Positions 1 through 8,121 of a DNA stretch of 12,226 nt are shown here, piece by piece. Source of the DNA: Alistipes sp. (GTDB lineage Bacteria; Bacteroidota; Bacteroidia; Bacteroidales; Rikenellaceae); the NCBI GenBank assembly GCA_017380275.1, contig JAFOEH010000045.1:1-12226 (forward strand), given 5' to 3'. The translations under genes were made by a program, and so were the position numbers. Below the pieces are notes generated by a model. That model was given only the letters and a program-made list of their open reading frames with translations, searched no databases and had not been told where the DNA came from. Each line of letters begins with the position of its first letter. The first letter of the stretch is position 1.

Positions 1-2
1 GA

Positions 3-110
3 CGCGAGGATGTGATGGAGGGCGTCGCCGATATGATTTCACTCCTGCAGGTGGAGGCTGTCTTTACCGATGGCTCACGCCTTGTGAGTATTCACCACCC
101 TATAAAATAA
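3..110 (+). CDS. ureA: Urease gamma subunit, 3' end (partial)
   Basis: This is the last 35 codons of the urease gamma subunit; the 5' part lies before the window. The frame opens at position 3 and stops at TAA 108-110. The visible peptide begins [11 protein letters not shown] and ends LVSIHHPIK, which matches the conserved C-terminus of UreA (an EDVMEGV-type helix, a VEA.F.DG segment, then LV..H.PI). UreA is the small structural subunit that packs against UreB and UreC in the cytoplasmic urease trimer. It lies 7 nt upstream of ureB in the same orientation, as expected for a ureABC block. The operon promoter must lie upstream, outside the window. Confidence 0.93.
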   Translation, partial: REDVMEGVADMISLLQVEAVFTDGSRLVSIHHPIK

Positions 111-117
111 GTCTGCG

Positions 118-624
118 ATGGAGAAGATAGATCAAACAGCTGCGCTCTATCCCAACCAGAAGGGATATGCGCCCGAGAAACAATCGAAAGTTGGCGGCAC
201 GGTGCTGGGCAAGGAGTCCGTGGAGTATAACGTAGGACGCGATACGGTGCGTCTTACCATCCGCAATACGGGCGATCGACCGATTCAGGTCGGATCGCAC
301 TATCACCTCTTTGAGGTAAACCGATTTCTGGATTTCGACCGCGAGGCGGCCTTCGGAATGCATCTGAACATCCCCGCCACTACGGCCATTCGCTTCGAGC
401 CTGGCGACAGCAAGGATGTGGAGGCCGTAGCCTACGGAGGCAAACGCCGCATCATAGGTTTCAACTCGCTCGTAGGTGGCTACGCGGGTCAGGAGGATGC
501 ACCCACCTACTACCCCAAGCGCGAGCGCGCCATCAGGCGTATGCAACGCCTGGGATTCAAGTACGCACCACAGGGAGAGATAAGCACAAAGGAGAATCAG
601 AGTAACAAACAGGATAAAGAGTAA
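118..624 (+). CDS. ureB: Urease beta subunit
   Basis: Structural beta subunit of urease, 168 residues. The core, about residues 26-121, carries the family hallmarks: [17 protein letters not shown] at 52-68, [15 protein letters not shown] at 73-87, RFEPGD at 92-97 and RIIGFN at 111-116. Stand-alone bacterial UreB proteins are usually about 100-130 residues, so this one is long. It has about 25 extra residues in front of the core (polar, [16 protein letters not shown]) and about 45 behind it. The tail contains a basic stretch, [18 protein letters not shown] at 134-151, and ends in a very polar run. The ATG lies 7 nt after the ureA stop and there is no convincing Shine-Dalgarno sequence. The subunit is separate from gamma, unlike the fused UreA of Helicobacter. 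UreB contacts the flap region of UreC and may help recruit the UreDFG accessory complex. Confidence 0.96.
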   Translation: MEKIDQTAALYPNQKGYAPEKQSKVGGTVLGKESVEYNVGRDTVRLTIRNTGDRPIQVGSHYHLFEVNRFLDFDREAAFGMHLNIPATTAIRFEPGDSKDVEAVAYGGKRRIIGFNSLVGGYAGQEDAPTYYPKRERAIRRMQRLGFKYAPQGEISTKENQSNKQDKE

Positions 625-631
625 CTTAAAG

Positions 632-2350
632 ATGGCAAATATTTCAAGACAGGAGTATAACAATCTATTCGGCCCGACGGTGGGCGACAAAGTGCGTCTG
701 GGCGATACCGATCTCTACATCGAGATCGAGCGCGACCTGCGCCACTATGGCGACGAAGTGGTCTATGGCGGCGGCAAGACTATGCGCGACGGAATGGGGC
801 TCTCCAACACGATAACTTCGGAGGCCGGGGCGCTCGACCTGGTCATCACCAACGTCACGATCATCGACCCCGTAATCGGCATCGTAAAGGCCGACGTGGG
901 CATCAAGGATGGCCGCATCGCAGGCATCGGTAAAGCTGGCAACCCCAACACGATGGACTGTGTCGATGCAAATATGGTAACCAGCGCTGCAACGGACGCC
1001 ATCTCGGGCGAGCACCTGATCCTCACGGCGGGCGGCATCGACGGCCACGTCCACTTCATCTCTCCGCAGCAGGCCGAAGCTGCGCTTAGTAACGGCATAA
1101 CCACACTCGTCGGAGGTGGCGTAGGCCCCACCGATGGCACCAATGGCACCACCATAACATCGGGCCGCTGGAATATTGAGCAGATGCTCAAGGCTGCCGA
1201 GCAGATGCCCGTCAATGTAGCTCTATTGGGCAAAGGCAACTGCTCCACAGCAGAGCCCGTCGAGGAGCAGATCGCAGCCGGCGCTTGCGGTTTGAAGATT
1301 CACGAGGATTGGGGCACTACGCCCGCCGCCATACGTGCGACGCTGGATGTTGCGGAGCGCTACGATGTGCAAGTGGCAATCCACACCGACACGCTTAACG
1401 AGTGCGGCTATGTGGAGGACACCATTGCCGCCATCGATGGTCGCACGATCCACACCTACCACACCGAGGGCGCTGGCGGAGGTCACGCTCCCGACCTGCT
1501 GAAGATGGCATCGTTGCCCTTTGTACTGCCTTCATCGACCAACCCTACGCTCCCCTACGGCATCAATTCGCAGGCCGAGCTCTTTGATATGATTATGGTG
1601 TGCCACAACCTCAACCCCGGCATACCCTCCGACGTGGCCTTTGCCGAGAGTCGCGTCCGCCCGCAGACGCAGGCTGCCGAGAACATTCTGCACGATCTGG
1701 GCGCAATATCGATGGTTTCATCCGACTCGCAGGCTATGGGACGCGTGGGAGAGTCGTTCCTGCGCTCGTTCCAGATGGCATCCTATATGAAGAGTGCGTG
1801 CGGCCGTCTGAAGGAGGATTCGCCCCACAACGACAACTTCCGCGTCAAGCGCTACATTGCCAAGATCACGATCAACCCCGCCATCGCCTTCGGTCTTGCC
1901 GACCACATTGGCTCGATCGAGCAAGGAAAGTGGGCCGACCTGGTGCTTTGGGAGCCACAGTTCTTCGCCACAAAGCCCAAAATGGTGATAAAGGGAGGCA
2001 TTATAAGCTGGGCCAATATGGGCGATCCCAACGCCTCGCTGCCCACGCCGCAGCCCTGCTACTATCGACCTATGTTCGGCGCTATGGGGCGTTCGCTGAC
2101 ATCGAGTTGCATCTCGTTCGTATCGCAAGCTGCACTACAGAACGACATCAAACGTCGTCTGCACCTCAAGCGCCACGTCGAGGCTGTGCGCTGCACACGA
2201 CAAATCACAAAGCAGAGTATGCTTCACAACGACTTTATGCCACGCATCGACATCGACGCCGAGCGTTTCGATGTTCGCATCAACAACCAGCGCATCGACC
2301 TAAAGCCTGCGCAGAATTTTGCACTTGGACAACTCTATTGGTTTAGTTGA
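632..2350 (+). CDS. ureC: Urease alpha (catalytic) subunit
   Basis: Catalytic subunit of urease (urea amidohydrolase, EC 3.5.1.5), 572 residues, the normal family length. The active site can be read with a constant offset of +5 from the Klebsiella enzyme. Nickel ligands are His139 and His141 ([10 protein letters not shown]), carbamylated Lys222 (GLKIHEDWG), His251 (AIHTDT), His277 (HTEGAGGGH) and Asp365 ([12 protein letters not shown]). Catalytic or substrate residues are His224, Cys324 and His325 on the mobile flap (MVCHNL), and Arg341. Small departures are Ser for the usual Cys in HFICPQQ, and CHNL for the common CHHL; neither removes a ligand. The ATG is 7 nt after the ureB stop. The protein hydrolyses urea in the cytoplasm to ammonia and carbamate, giving nitrogen and acid neutralisation. 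The gene is intact and ends 1 nt before ureE. Confidence 0.98.
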   Translation: MANISRQEYNNLFGPTVGDKVRLGDTDLYIEIERDLRHYGDEVVYGGGKTMRDGMGLSNTITSEAGALDLVITNVTIIDPVIGIVKADVGIKDGRIAGIGKAGNPNTMDCVDANMVTSAATDAISGEHLILTAGGIDGHVHFISPQQAEAALSNGITTLVGGGVGPTDGTNGTTITSGRWNIEQMLKAAEQMPVNVALLGKGNCSTAEPVEEQIAAGACGLKIHEDWGTTPAAIRATLDVAERYDVQVAIHTDTLNECGYVEDTIAAIDGRTIHTYHTEGAGGGHAPDLLKMASLPFVLPSSTNPTLPYGINSQAELFDMIMVCHNLNPGIPSDVAFAESRVRPQTQAAENILHDLGAISMVSSDSQAMGRVGESFLRSFQMASYMKSACGRLKEDSPHNDNFRVKRYIAKITINPAIAFGLADHIGSIEQGKWADLVLWEPQFFATKPKMVIKGGIISWANMGDPNASLPTPQPCYYRPMFGAMGRSLTSSCISFVSQAALQNDIKRRLHLKRHVEAVRCTRQITKQSMLHNDFMPRIDIDAERFDVRINNQRIDLKPAQNFALGQLYWFS

Positions 2351-2351
2351 T

Positions 2352-2906
2352 ATGGTCTATACCGAGATTTTAGGCAACATTGCCGAGCCTGAGTGGGCCG
2401 AGCGATACGCCACCTGCTCGGTCGAGCACATCGCGCTCGACCAGTGGGCTGCGCAGAAGAGTCGGCTGAAGGCCGTAGGTGATCGCGGAAACGAATATGC
2501 AATAGCGCTCAAACGCCACGCGACACTCCGCGATGGCGATGTGGTAAGCTATAACGCCGAAGAACAGCAGATGGTCGTCATACGGCTACGGCTGAACGAT
2601 ATTCTGGAGATTGATCTGGGGGCGCTGGCCAATATGGACTGCGAGACGATAATCTCCACAGCCATCGAGCTGGGTCACGCCATCGGCAACCAGCATTGGC
2701 CTGCGGTGGTGCGAGGCGTGAAGGTGTTTGTGCCAATGACGGTCGATCGCAAGGTTATGATGAGTGTGATGAATACCCACCGCATTCCCCACATAGCCTA
2801 CGCATTCCGTCCGGCCGAGCAGATCGTGCCCTATCTCTCGCCCCACGAGGTGCGGCAACTCATCGGCCACAGCGACCATCACCATCACGCCTATGAGCAG
2901 AAGTAA
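2352..2906 (+). CDS. ureE: Urease accessory protein UreE (nickel metallochaperone)
   Basis: UreE dimers bind nickel and hand it to UreG during urease maturation. The ATG at 2352 is chosen because it follows the ureC stop by 1 nt and starts the family-like MVYTEILGNI. An in-frame ATG at 2319 would add 11 residues but lies inside the 3' end of ureC. From 2352 the protein has 184 residues. The N-terminal half (about 1-75) is the UreE peptide-binding-like domain with RGNEYAIAL at 45-53. The C-terminal half holds the metal-binding LGHAIGNQHWP (107-117), whose His115 corresponds to the invariant metal-binding His of the family (His96 in Klebsiella). A short histidine tail, GHSDHHHHAYEQK at 172-184, gives five His as an extra nickel site; it is shorter than the Klebsiella tail. 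The last 14 nt overlap ureF, suggesting coupled translation. Confidence 0.93.
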   Translation: MVYTEILGNIAEPEWAERYATCSVEHIALDQWAAQKSRLKAVGDRGNEYAIALKRHATLRDGDVVSYNAEEQQMVVIRLRLNDILEIDLGALANMDCETIISTAIELGHAIGNQHWPAVVRGVKVFVPMTVDRKVMMSVMNTHRIPHIAYAFRPAEQIVPYLSPHEVRQLIGHSDHHHHAYEQK

Positions 2907-3591
2907 CAGCCTAAGCACGCTCCTACACCTCTTGCAACTCTCCGACTCGGCTCTGCCCATCGGCGGCTTCACGTTCTCCAACACGCTGGAGAGCGCCATC
3001 GATTCAGGAACGGTTGGCGACGAGCGTTCGCTTGAGGAGTATATCGGTGTGGCGATCGAACAGACCGCCACACTCGATGGCGTGGTGGCACGCGAGGCGA
3101 TGCGGGCATACCACAGCGCCGATTTTGGCAGAATAGTCGATCTGGACCACTTTCTGCTCGCGCACAAGATAAATACCGAGCAGCGCACGATGAGCCTGCG
3201 TATGGGGCGAAAAATGTGCGATCTGGCCGCCTCAATCACCTCCGACAGCACCACCGCCCGTCTGGGTGCCGAAATCGCGGCATTAAACACCCCAGGAACG
3301 CTGGCCGTAGTGCAGGGCGTTGTGGCAGCATCAGTGGGGGCCACCGAGCAGGAGCTCTTCGTATCGATGATCTACGGCACAGCCTCGATGATGCTCAGCG
3401 CGGCGCTGCGAACAATGCGCACAACACACATACAGACTCAACGTATCCTCTACCACATCGGCGAGCGCATAGACTCGCTCTACGACGTAGCGAAGCATCT
3501 CTCATTAGACGAGTGCTACACCTTCTCGCCGCTGCTTGATCTACACTCGGCACAGCACGAGAGGAGTCAAAAACGATTATTTATGAATTAA
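2893..3591 (+). CDS. ureF: Urease accessory protein UreF
   Basis: UreF is the scaffold of the UreD-UreF-UreG complex that loads nickel into apo-urease. It is thought to act as a GTPase checkpoint and to shape the nickel tunnel. The 232-residue protein has the family signature LLQLSDSALPIGGFTFSNTLE near the N-terminus (13-33). It also has a helical body typical of UreF, including HKINTEQRTMSLRMGRKM (about 90-107) and QGVVAASVGATEQELF (about 140-155). The C-terminal region around residues 217-232 is charged, where UreF normally interacts with UreD and UreG. The ATG lies within the end of ureE (14-nt overlap) and no independent Shine-Dalgarno site is evident, so translation is probably coupled. 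Its stop is 3 nt before ureG. Confidence 0.93.
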   Translation: MSRSNSLSTLLHLLQLSDSALPIGGFTFSNTLESAIDSGTVGDERSLEEYIGVAIEQTATLDGVVAREAMRAYHSADFGRIVDLDHFLLAHKINTEQRTMSLRMGRKMCDLAASITSDSTTARLGAEIAALNTPGTLAVVQGVVAASVGATEQELFVSMIYGTASMMLSAALRTMRTTHIQTQRILYHIGERIDSLYDVAKHLSLDECYTFSPLLDLHSAQHERSQKRLFMN

Positions 3592-3594
3592 GCA

Positions 3595-4215
3595 ATGGAA
3601 AATAGTTGCAGAATAGGAATCGGCGGGCCCGTAGGTTCGGGCAAGACCGCCATCATCGAAGCCATCACGCCGCGGCTGCTCGAGCGTGGCCACAAGGTTT
3701 TGATTATCACCAACGATGTAGTAACCACCGAGGATGCCGAGCACGTCCGTCGAATGTTGAAGGGGGTGCTCGTCGAGGAGCGTATCATAGGCGTTGAGAC
3801 GGGCGCCTGCCCCCACACGGCCGTTAGGGAAGATCCCTCGATGAATCTGGCCGCCGTGGAGCAGATGGAGAGCCAATTCCCCGATGGCGATGTGGTGCTG
3901 ATCGAATCGGGCGGCGACAACCTGACGCTCACGTTCAGCCCCGCGCTGGTCGATTTTTTCATCTACGTCATCGACGTTGCGGCGGGCGACAAGATCCCGC
4001 GCAAGGATGGGCCAGGAATCTCGCACTCCGATATTCTGGTCATCAACAAAACCGATCTTGCCCCCTACGTTCGGGCCGATCTGGAGGTTATGCGACGCGA
4101 CTCGGAGGCGATGCGGGGCGGCAAGCCTTTCATCTTCACGAATTGTTTCACGGGCGAGGGTATCGACCGCTTGGTCGATATGATCTGCCGCGATGCACTC
4201 TTCGAGAGTCGATGA
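3595..4215 (+). CDS. ureG: Urease accessory protein UreG (GTPase)
   Basis: UreG is a SIMIBI-class GTPase that receives nickel from UreE and, with UreD and UreF, inserts it into the UreC active site on GTP hydrolysis. In 206 residues, the usual size, it shows a P-loop GGPVGSGKT at 10-18, the nickel-binding Cys72-Pro73-His74 in [11 protein letters not shown] (70-80), the ESGGDNL motif at 104-110, and a base-specificity NKTD at 151-154. All functional motifs are intact. The gene starts 3 nt after the ureF stop. Its stop codon overlaps the ureD start as ATGA at 4212-4215. UreG is the best conserved accessory protein and its identification is secure. Confidence 0.97.
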   Translation: MENSCRIGIGGPVGSGKTAIIEAITPRLLERGHKVLIITNDVVTTEDAEHVRRMLKGVLVEERIIGVETGACPHTAVREDPSMNLAAVEQMESQFPDGDVVLIESGGDNLTLTFSPALVDFFIYVIDVAAGDKIPRKDGPGISHSDILVINKTDLAPYVRADLEVMRRDSEAMRGGKPFIFTNCFTGEGIDRLVDMICRDALFESR

Positions 4216-5054
4216 TGCAGGATTTTACCTCTGCCGACAAACGCGGCTACCTGCGTCTTGGCTTCGAAAGGGACTCTCAGCGCTCCATCCTGCGCGACTG
4301 GGAGCGCCACGCCCCCACCATCGTACAGCAGGCTCTCTACTTCGATGAGGAGTGGGAGGAGCTGCCGTGTGTCTATATCCTCTCGTCGGGAGGGCCAGCA
4401 TTGGAGGGGGATCGCTATCGCCAGGAGTTCACGCTCGCACCCCACTCCTTCGCCCACATCTCAACGGGCGCAGCCACCAAAGTAGCACCGATGCGGGACG
4501 ATTACTGCTCGATGCAGACCCACATCACTCTTTCTGACGGGGCCTATCTCGAGTATCTCCCCGAGCCCGTAATACCCTGCCGCAATGCGCGTTATATTTC
4601 ACTAACAGAAATAGATATCGCACCGACGGCATCGCTCATCTATGGCGAGATGATTCTATGCGGACGCAAGCACTCACGCGAGCTTTTCGAATACGATATG
4701 CTTCGCTCCACAATCTCGGCCAGAGGGCCATCGGGCAAGTTGCTCTTCAGCGAAGCTTCGCTCAGCCGCTCCAACCCCACCCGCTTGGGACAGATGGGTG
4801 GCTACGATGTTCGCGCAACGGCATACATACTCTGTCCGAAGGAGATGTCGCGGACGATATACACGTCATTTAACCCCACGCAGAACACAGATCTTGCTAC
4901 GGGCCTTACTCTTCTGCCCAACGACTGCGGGCTGAAATTCGTAGCACTCGGCCACGAGAGTGGGCCCGTAAAACGTGCCGTCAGGGAGCTCTGCTCATTA
5001 GCGCGGTTGCACATAAAAGGGCGAGCGCTACCTAATGAATTCGCGTGGCGATAA
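4212..5054 (+). CDS. ureD: Urease accessory protein UreD (UreH)
   Basis: UreD binds apo-urease directly and forms the conduit through which nickel passes from the UreF-UreG complex. The 280-residue reading from ATG 4212 overlaps the ureG stop by 4 nt (ATGA). An ATG at 4215 directly follows and would be equally possible; an upstream in-frame ATG at 4143 lies well inside ureG and is unlikely. Recognisable family blocks are [12 protein letters not shown] at 58-69, [11 protein letters not shown] at 86-96 (the .T.QAATKVY motif of UreD) and [16 protein letters not shown] at 114-129. UreD proteins diverge strongly, so the call rests on these three blocks plus position after ureG. In many bacteria ureD is first in the operon; here it comes last among the accessory genes, as in ureABCEFGD/H operons. 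Confidence 0.92.
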   Translation: MMQDFTSADKRGYLRLGFERDSQRSILRDWERHAPTIVQQALYFDEEWEELPCVYILSSGGPALEGDRYRQEFTLAPHSFAHISTGAATKVAPMRDDYCSMQTHITLSDGAYLEYLPEPVIPCRNARYISLTEIDIAPTASLIYGEMILCGRKHSRELFEYDMLRSTISARGPSGKLLFSEASLSRSNPTRLGQMGGYDVRATAYILCPKEMSRTIYTSFNPTQNTDLATGLTLLPNDCGLKFVALGHESGPVKRAVRELCSLARLHIKGRALPNEFAWR

Positions 5055-5075
5055 CCATTAAAAAACAAAACAACG

Positions 5076-6083
5076 ATGAAAACAGACTCTATGACAACGA
5101 TCTTCGATCGGGGAGCATTGGGCTTCCTGAAGATTTTGATGCGTGGCGCTGGACAAGTGATGTTCCAGCGCAGCGCGTGGACGGGCCTACTCTTTATGGT
5201 GGGTATCTTCTGGGGTGCTTACGCCTCGGGAAATGGCGCTATGGCGTGGGGTGCTCTGCTCGGACTGGCAGTCTCTACGGCCACGGGATACATCCTCAAT
5301 ATGCACTCCGAGGATGGCGGGGACGGCCTTTGGGGCTTCAACGGCATTCTGGTCGGTTGCGCCCTGCCCACACTGCTCCACCCCACGATCTGGATGTGGC
5401 TTGCGCTGATACTCTGCGCTGCCGCCACCACCTGGGTACGGCAAGGACTGAACAACATTATGGGCCAATGGAAAATCAACTCTTTCACCTTCCCCTTCGT
5501 ACTCTGCTGCTGGATCTTTCTACTCGCTGCCGTCGATATGGATTATATGTCGGCAAAGGACTCAATTCACCACACACACCACCACATCGTCCACGCATCA
5601 GGCTTTGTCGAGGCCATCTTGTGCCTGTTTCGTGGTGTTTCGCAGGTCTTTCTGATCGATTCGTGGATTACGGGGGCAATCTTCATCGTAGCGTTAGGCG
5701 TCTGTAGCTGTCGTGCCGCTATATGGGCAGCGGTGGGGTCGGCCTTAGGTTCGGTAACGGCAATGGTGATGGGCGCACCGATGAGCGACATCGCACAGGG
5801 TCTTTACGGCTTCAGCCCTACGCTGACGGCCATCGCCCTGGCTACGGTATTCTATCGACCCTCGTGGCGCTCGGCCGCGTGGGCTGTAGTGGGGATCCTC
5901 TTCACAGTTTTCGTACAAGCCGCTATGAATAGGGCACTTGCGCCGCTTGGCATTGCCACCCTCACAGCTCCGTTCTGTGTTACGACGTGGCTGTTCCTGC
6001 TGCCACTGCTGCGTCTCGACGATGATCATCCCGACCACTCGTCGTGGCATCCGTCGCTAAAACAGCACCTGCAGAAAAAATAA
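5076..6083 (+). CDS. Urea transporter, UT (SLC14) family
   Basis: Inner-membrane urea channel or transporter of the UT/SLC14 family, 335 residues, nearly all hydrophobic helices. It has the family's internal duplication. RGAGQVMFQRSAWTGLLFM (23-41) and GLWGFNGILVG (84-94) in the first half match RGVSQVFLIDSWITGAIFI (186-204) and GLYGFSPTLTA (242-252) in the second. TFPFVLCCWIFLL (138-150) pairs with LTAPFCVTTWLFLL (296-309), the family's LTAPF signature. Its place 21 nt downstream of ureD in the urease operon supports urea uptake. The linker between the halves holds a histidine cluster, HHTHHHIVH at 165-173, and the C-terminal tail is rich in His and Asp. The ATG at 5076 is preferred; an ATG at 5091 is possible. 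No separate promoter is visible in the gap before it, so it is probably co-transcribed with ureABCEFGD. Confidence 0.93.
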   Translation: MKTDSMTTIFDRGALGFLKILMRGAGQVMFQRSAWTGLLFMVGIFWGAYASGNGAMAWGALLGLAVSTATGYILNMHSEDGGDGLWGFNGILVGCALPTLLHPTIWMWLALILCAAATTWVRQGLNNIMGQWKINSFTFPFVLCCWIFLLAAVDMDYMSAKDSIHHTHHHIVHASGFVEAILCLFRGVSQVFLIDSWITGAIFIVALGVCSCRAAIWAAVGSALGSVTAMVMGAPMSDIAQGLYGFSPTLTAIALATVFYRPSWRSAAWAVVGILFTVFVQAAMNRALAPLGIATLTAPFCVTTWLFLLPLLRLDDDHPDHSSWHPSLKQHLQKK

Positions 6084-6085
6084 AG

Positions 6086-6119
6086 AATGTGGCGTCACGA
6101 TTATGACGCCACATTTTTT
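6086..6119 (+). terminator. Rho-independent terminator of the urease operon, shared with the convergent gene
   Basis: A perfect 12-bp stem (AATGTGGCGTCA at 6086-6097 pairing with TGACGCCACATT at 6104-6115) encloses the six-base loop CGATTA and runs into T6 at 6114-6119. It begins 2 nt after the stop codon of the urea transporter. On the minus strand the same stem is followed by a T-rich stretch (complement of 6072-6085), so it should also end the convergent MFS gene, whose stop codon lies in the loop. Confidence 0.92.
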
Positions 6120-8044
6120 ACGACCTTTTCGCCCAGCACCGCAGTTACTCCAGCACCAAGCAGTTGCACCAATGCTGTAACCACCAACGCCAGATCCACC
6201 CCACCCCACTTCATCAACAGAGGCACGAACAACACTCCCGCCACAGCGCCAGCCTTGCCCATCGCTGCAGCCAACCCTGCTCCAGCACCACGATCAGCCA
6301 CAGGATAGACTTCAGACGGGAGGAGGAAACTAACAAGGTGAGGCCCCGCATTGAGAAACAGCTCAAAAACCACAAAACCAGCTACCATCAGCCACCTATC
6401 CCAATTAAGAATATGGGCCGCAAGCAGCAGAGCGAGCCCCGCCGCACTAAGCACAAAACCCATCGTCTGCTGACGAACGTGCGACGAGCGGCGTACGACA
6501 GCCAATCCCACGATAAATCCCAGAGCAACAAAGAGATTGATGTAACCCGTAAGCTCCACCGACGAGGCCAAATGCGCCACCCCCGAACCGCTATCGCCCA
6601 AGCCTACAGCCATCACCAGAATCGGAAGAAAAACGCCCACGCCATAGACTCCAAAGCCCTCGCACGCCCACGGCACACCGCACAAAACCGCTCGCCGCAA
6701 ATTATCCCCGCTCAGCGCTCCACGCCACGACGACTGCCCCTCGCGCGAGGCCGCTATTTCATTCTCCAACTCTCCAATCGTAACGTCCGAGCCAAGAAAA
6801 TATCGCACCGCACGCTCGGCCTGTTCGCGCTGGGAATGAGCGAGCAGGAAGCCTGGGCTCTCGGCAAAACGGATACTGCTCAGGAGCATCACCGTAGCCA
6901 GCAGGGAGATGAGCAAGAAGAGCCCACTCCAATGGTCGGCCGTAGTCCAATGTTTTAGTATATAGAAACACACGAATGCCATCACCACATTGCCTATAGC
7001 CGACGTAGCCTTCGCCACACCAACCATAAAGATCCGCCAACGGCGCGGCATAATCTCCGAGATGTAGTCCCCATCGAGGCTGTAACCTCCACCTACACCA
7101 AAGCCCATCACAAACAACCCGACCATCAACGAGTTAAGGCTCGCCGAGAAGAGTGCCACCACCGACCCGAGCAGAATAATCGCAGGCGAGAGTCGGAAAT
7201 AACGCAGATAACCGTGCCGATCGCTCAATGCACCAACCACGATCGAGCCAATCATAATACCCACCAGCGACGTGGCCGCCACAACGCCCTGCATCGCCGA
7301 GCTCAGATCGCGGTGCGTCAGAAGCAACATCAGCGGCAACACCACGCCCACCAACGTCGACAACGCGCCGCCAGTGAGCTGCCCGAGCGAGGCCGTCATC
7401 ACCACCCTGATGTGTCCCCAGCGAAGCGGCATAGTATCCATATCGACCGCCTCACCATCGCTCTTTGCGCCCAAATGCAGCAACCGCTGACGCAGCTCGC
7501 GCCACCGCTCGATGGTCCATCTCAGGCCCAGGCCAACACCCACGCCTACGGCCGACTCGAAGAATCGAAGCGAGCAATTGACGATGGGATCGCTCTGGGG
7601 CGACATCTGCGAAACGAGCATAATTATGACCAGCGTGATGGTTGCGATACGACCATTATTGTAGATATTCAGTATCTGGCACAGCGCCTCCAGCATAAAG
7701 ACAGTCAGCAACATACCCATAACCGAGAAGGGCAACATCCGTAGGTAAACATAGGCAATCAGCGCCCCGAGAAAAGTACCCACAACACGCATCACACTCG
7801 GTCGTAGCGACTCCTTGTACGAGGGCATCTGCATCACCGTTATGAGCGACGTACACGAGAGCATCGCGCCCATCCAGCGCGAGGCCGAGTGGATCGATCC
7901 CGTTGCGTATATTCCAGTTAGGTAGGCCAAATATATTCCCACACACGACACAATCAGCGTGAAGGGTTGCACACGCGAAATGGCGGCACCGAGCAGGGCG
8001 TTGAGCCGTTCGGAGGCGCGCCCGAAAAAAGTATTGTTCTCCAT
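6101..8044 (-). CDS. Fusion membrane protein: N-terminal ArAE/FUSC-like module plus C-terminal MFS transporter
   Basis: A single uninterrupted 647-residue reading. Residues about 25-185 form six predicted membrane helices resembling half of an aromatic-acid exporter (ArAE/FUSC), including SLRPSVMRVVGTFLGALIAYV (79-99), followed by a basic segment RWTIERWRELRQR. A polar linker (186-210) leads to an MFS transporter at about 211-640. Its motif-A loop is GALSDRHGYLRYFR at 271-284. It also shows GFGVGGGYSLDGDYISEIMPRRWR at 314-336 (split by the family GG..), ESPGFLLAHSQREQAERAV at 395-413 after helix 6, and LPSEVYPVADRGAGAG at 575-590. These resemble sugar, organic-acid or aromatic-acid:H+ symporters. 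The substrate is unknown. Start ATG 8044 is used; a TTG 27 nt upstream would add 9 residues. The gene is convergent to the urease operon and shows no functional link to it. No clear promoter was found in the short gap upstream. Confidence 0.85.
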   Translation of the reverse strand: MENNTFFGRASERLNALLGAAISRVQPFTLIVSCVGIYLAYLTGIYATGSIHSASRWMGAMLSCTSLITVMQMPSYKESLRPSVMRVVGTFLGALIAYVYLRMLPFSVMGMLLTVFMLEALCQILNIYNNGRIATITLVIIMLVSQMSPQSDPIVNCSLRFFESAVGVGVGLGLRWTIERWRELRQRLLHLGAKSDGEAVDMDTMPLRWGHIRVVMTASLGQLTGGALSTLVGVVLPLMLLLTHRDLSSAMQGVVAATSLVGIMIGSIVVGALSDRHGYLRYFRLSPAIILLGSVVALFSASLNSLMVGLFVMGFGVGGGYSLDGDYISEIMPRRWRIFMVGVAKATSAIGNVVMAFVCFYILKHWTTADHWSGLFLLISLLATVMLLSSIRFAESPGFLLAHSQREQAERAVRYFLGSDVTIGELENEIAASREGQSSWRGALSGDNLRRAVLCGVPWACEGFGVYGVGVFLPILVMAVGLGDSGSGVAHLASSVELTGYINLFVALGFIVGLAVVRRSSHVRQQTMGFVLSAAGLALLLAAHILNWDRWLMVAGFVVFELFLNAGPHLVSFLLPSEVYPVADRGAGAGLAAAMGKAGAVAGVLFVPLLMKWGGVDLALVVTALVQLLGAGVTAVLGEKVVKNVAS

Positions 8045-8081
8045 AGCAAATGTTTCTGCTAAAGGGAACAATAAGTGCGCC

Positions 8082-8116
8082 GAAAAAAGAGGGTGTCCAT
8101 AACTTTTTGGACACCC
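8082..8116 (-). terminator. Rho-independent terminator after the aldehyde dehydrogenase gene
   Basis: On the minus strand, GGGTGTCC (8116-8109) pairs perfectly with GGACACCC (8098-8091) around a 10-nt A-rich loop and is followed by TCTTTTTTC (8090-8082). It starts 5 nt after the stop codon of the aldehyde dehydrogenase. It therefore separates the SDR-ALDH operon from the fusion transporter gene, which would need its own promoter or read-through. Confidence 0.88.
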
Positions 8117-8121
8117 CTACC

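Noticed and set aside
100..690. 196-codon open frame on the minus strand across ureB
   Set aside because: It is antisense to an unmistakable urease gene, has no start context and no recognisable domain; such frames are common in GC-rich codons.
2319..2351. UreE start at ATG 2319 inside ureC
   Set aside because: The ATG at 2352, 1 nt after the ureC stop, gives the family-like N-terminus and avoids a 32-nt overlap.
4143..4211. UreD start at ATG 4143 inside ureG
   Set aside because: The extra 23 residues resemble nothing in UreD and are an out-of-frame reading of ureG; the ATGA overlap at 4212 is typical of coupled genes.
5045..5707. 220-codon plus-strand open frame overlapping the urea transporter
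   Set aside because: It is a shifted frame over a clear UT-family gene, rich in Arg, His and Gly with no family features.
8045..8071. Nine-residue upstream extension of the fusion transporter from a TTG codon at 8071
   Set aside because: It depends on a rare TTG start with no ribosome binding site, while a normal ATG follows at 8044 in frame; the extra residues have no recognisable signal.
8045..8090. Possible promoter for the fusion transporter (TATTGTTC on the minus strand)
   Set aside because: It matches the -7 consensus poorly and has no TTTG at the right distance upstream; too weak to annotate.
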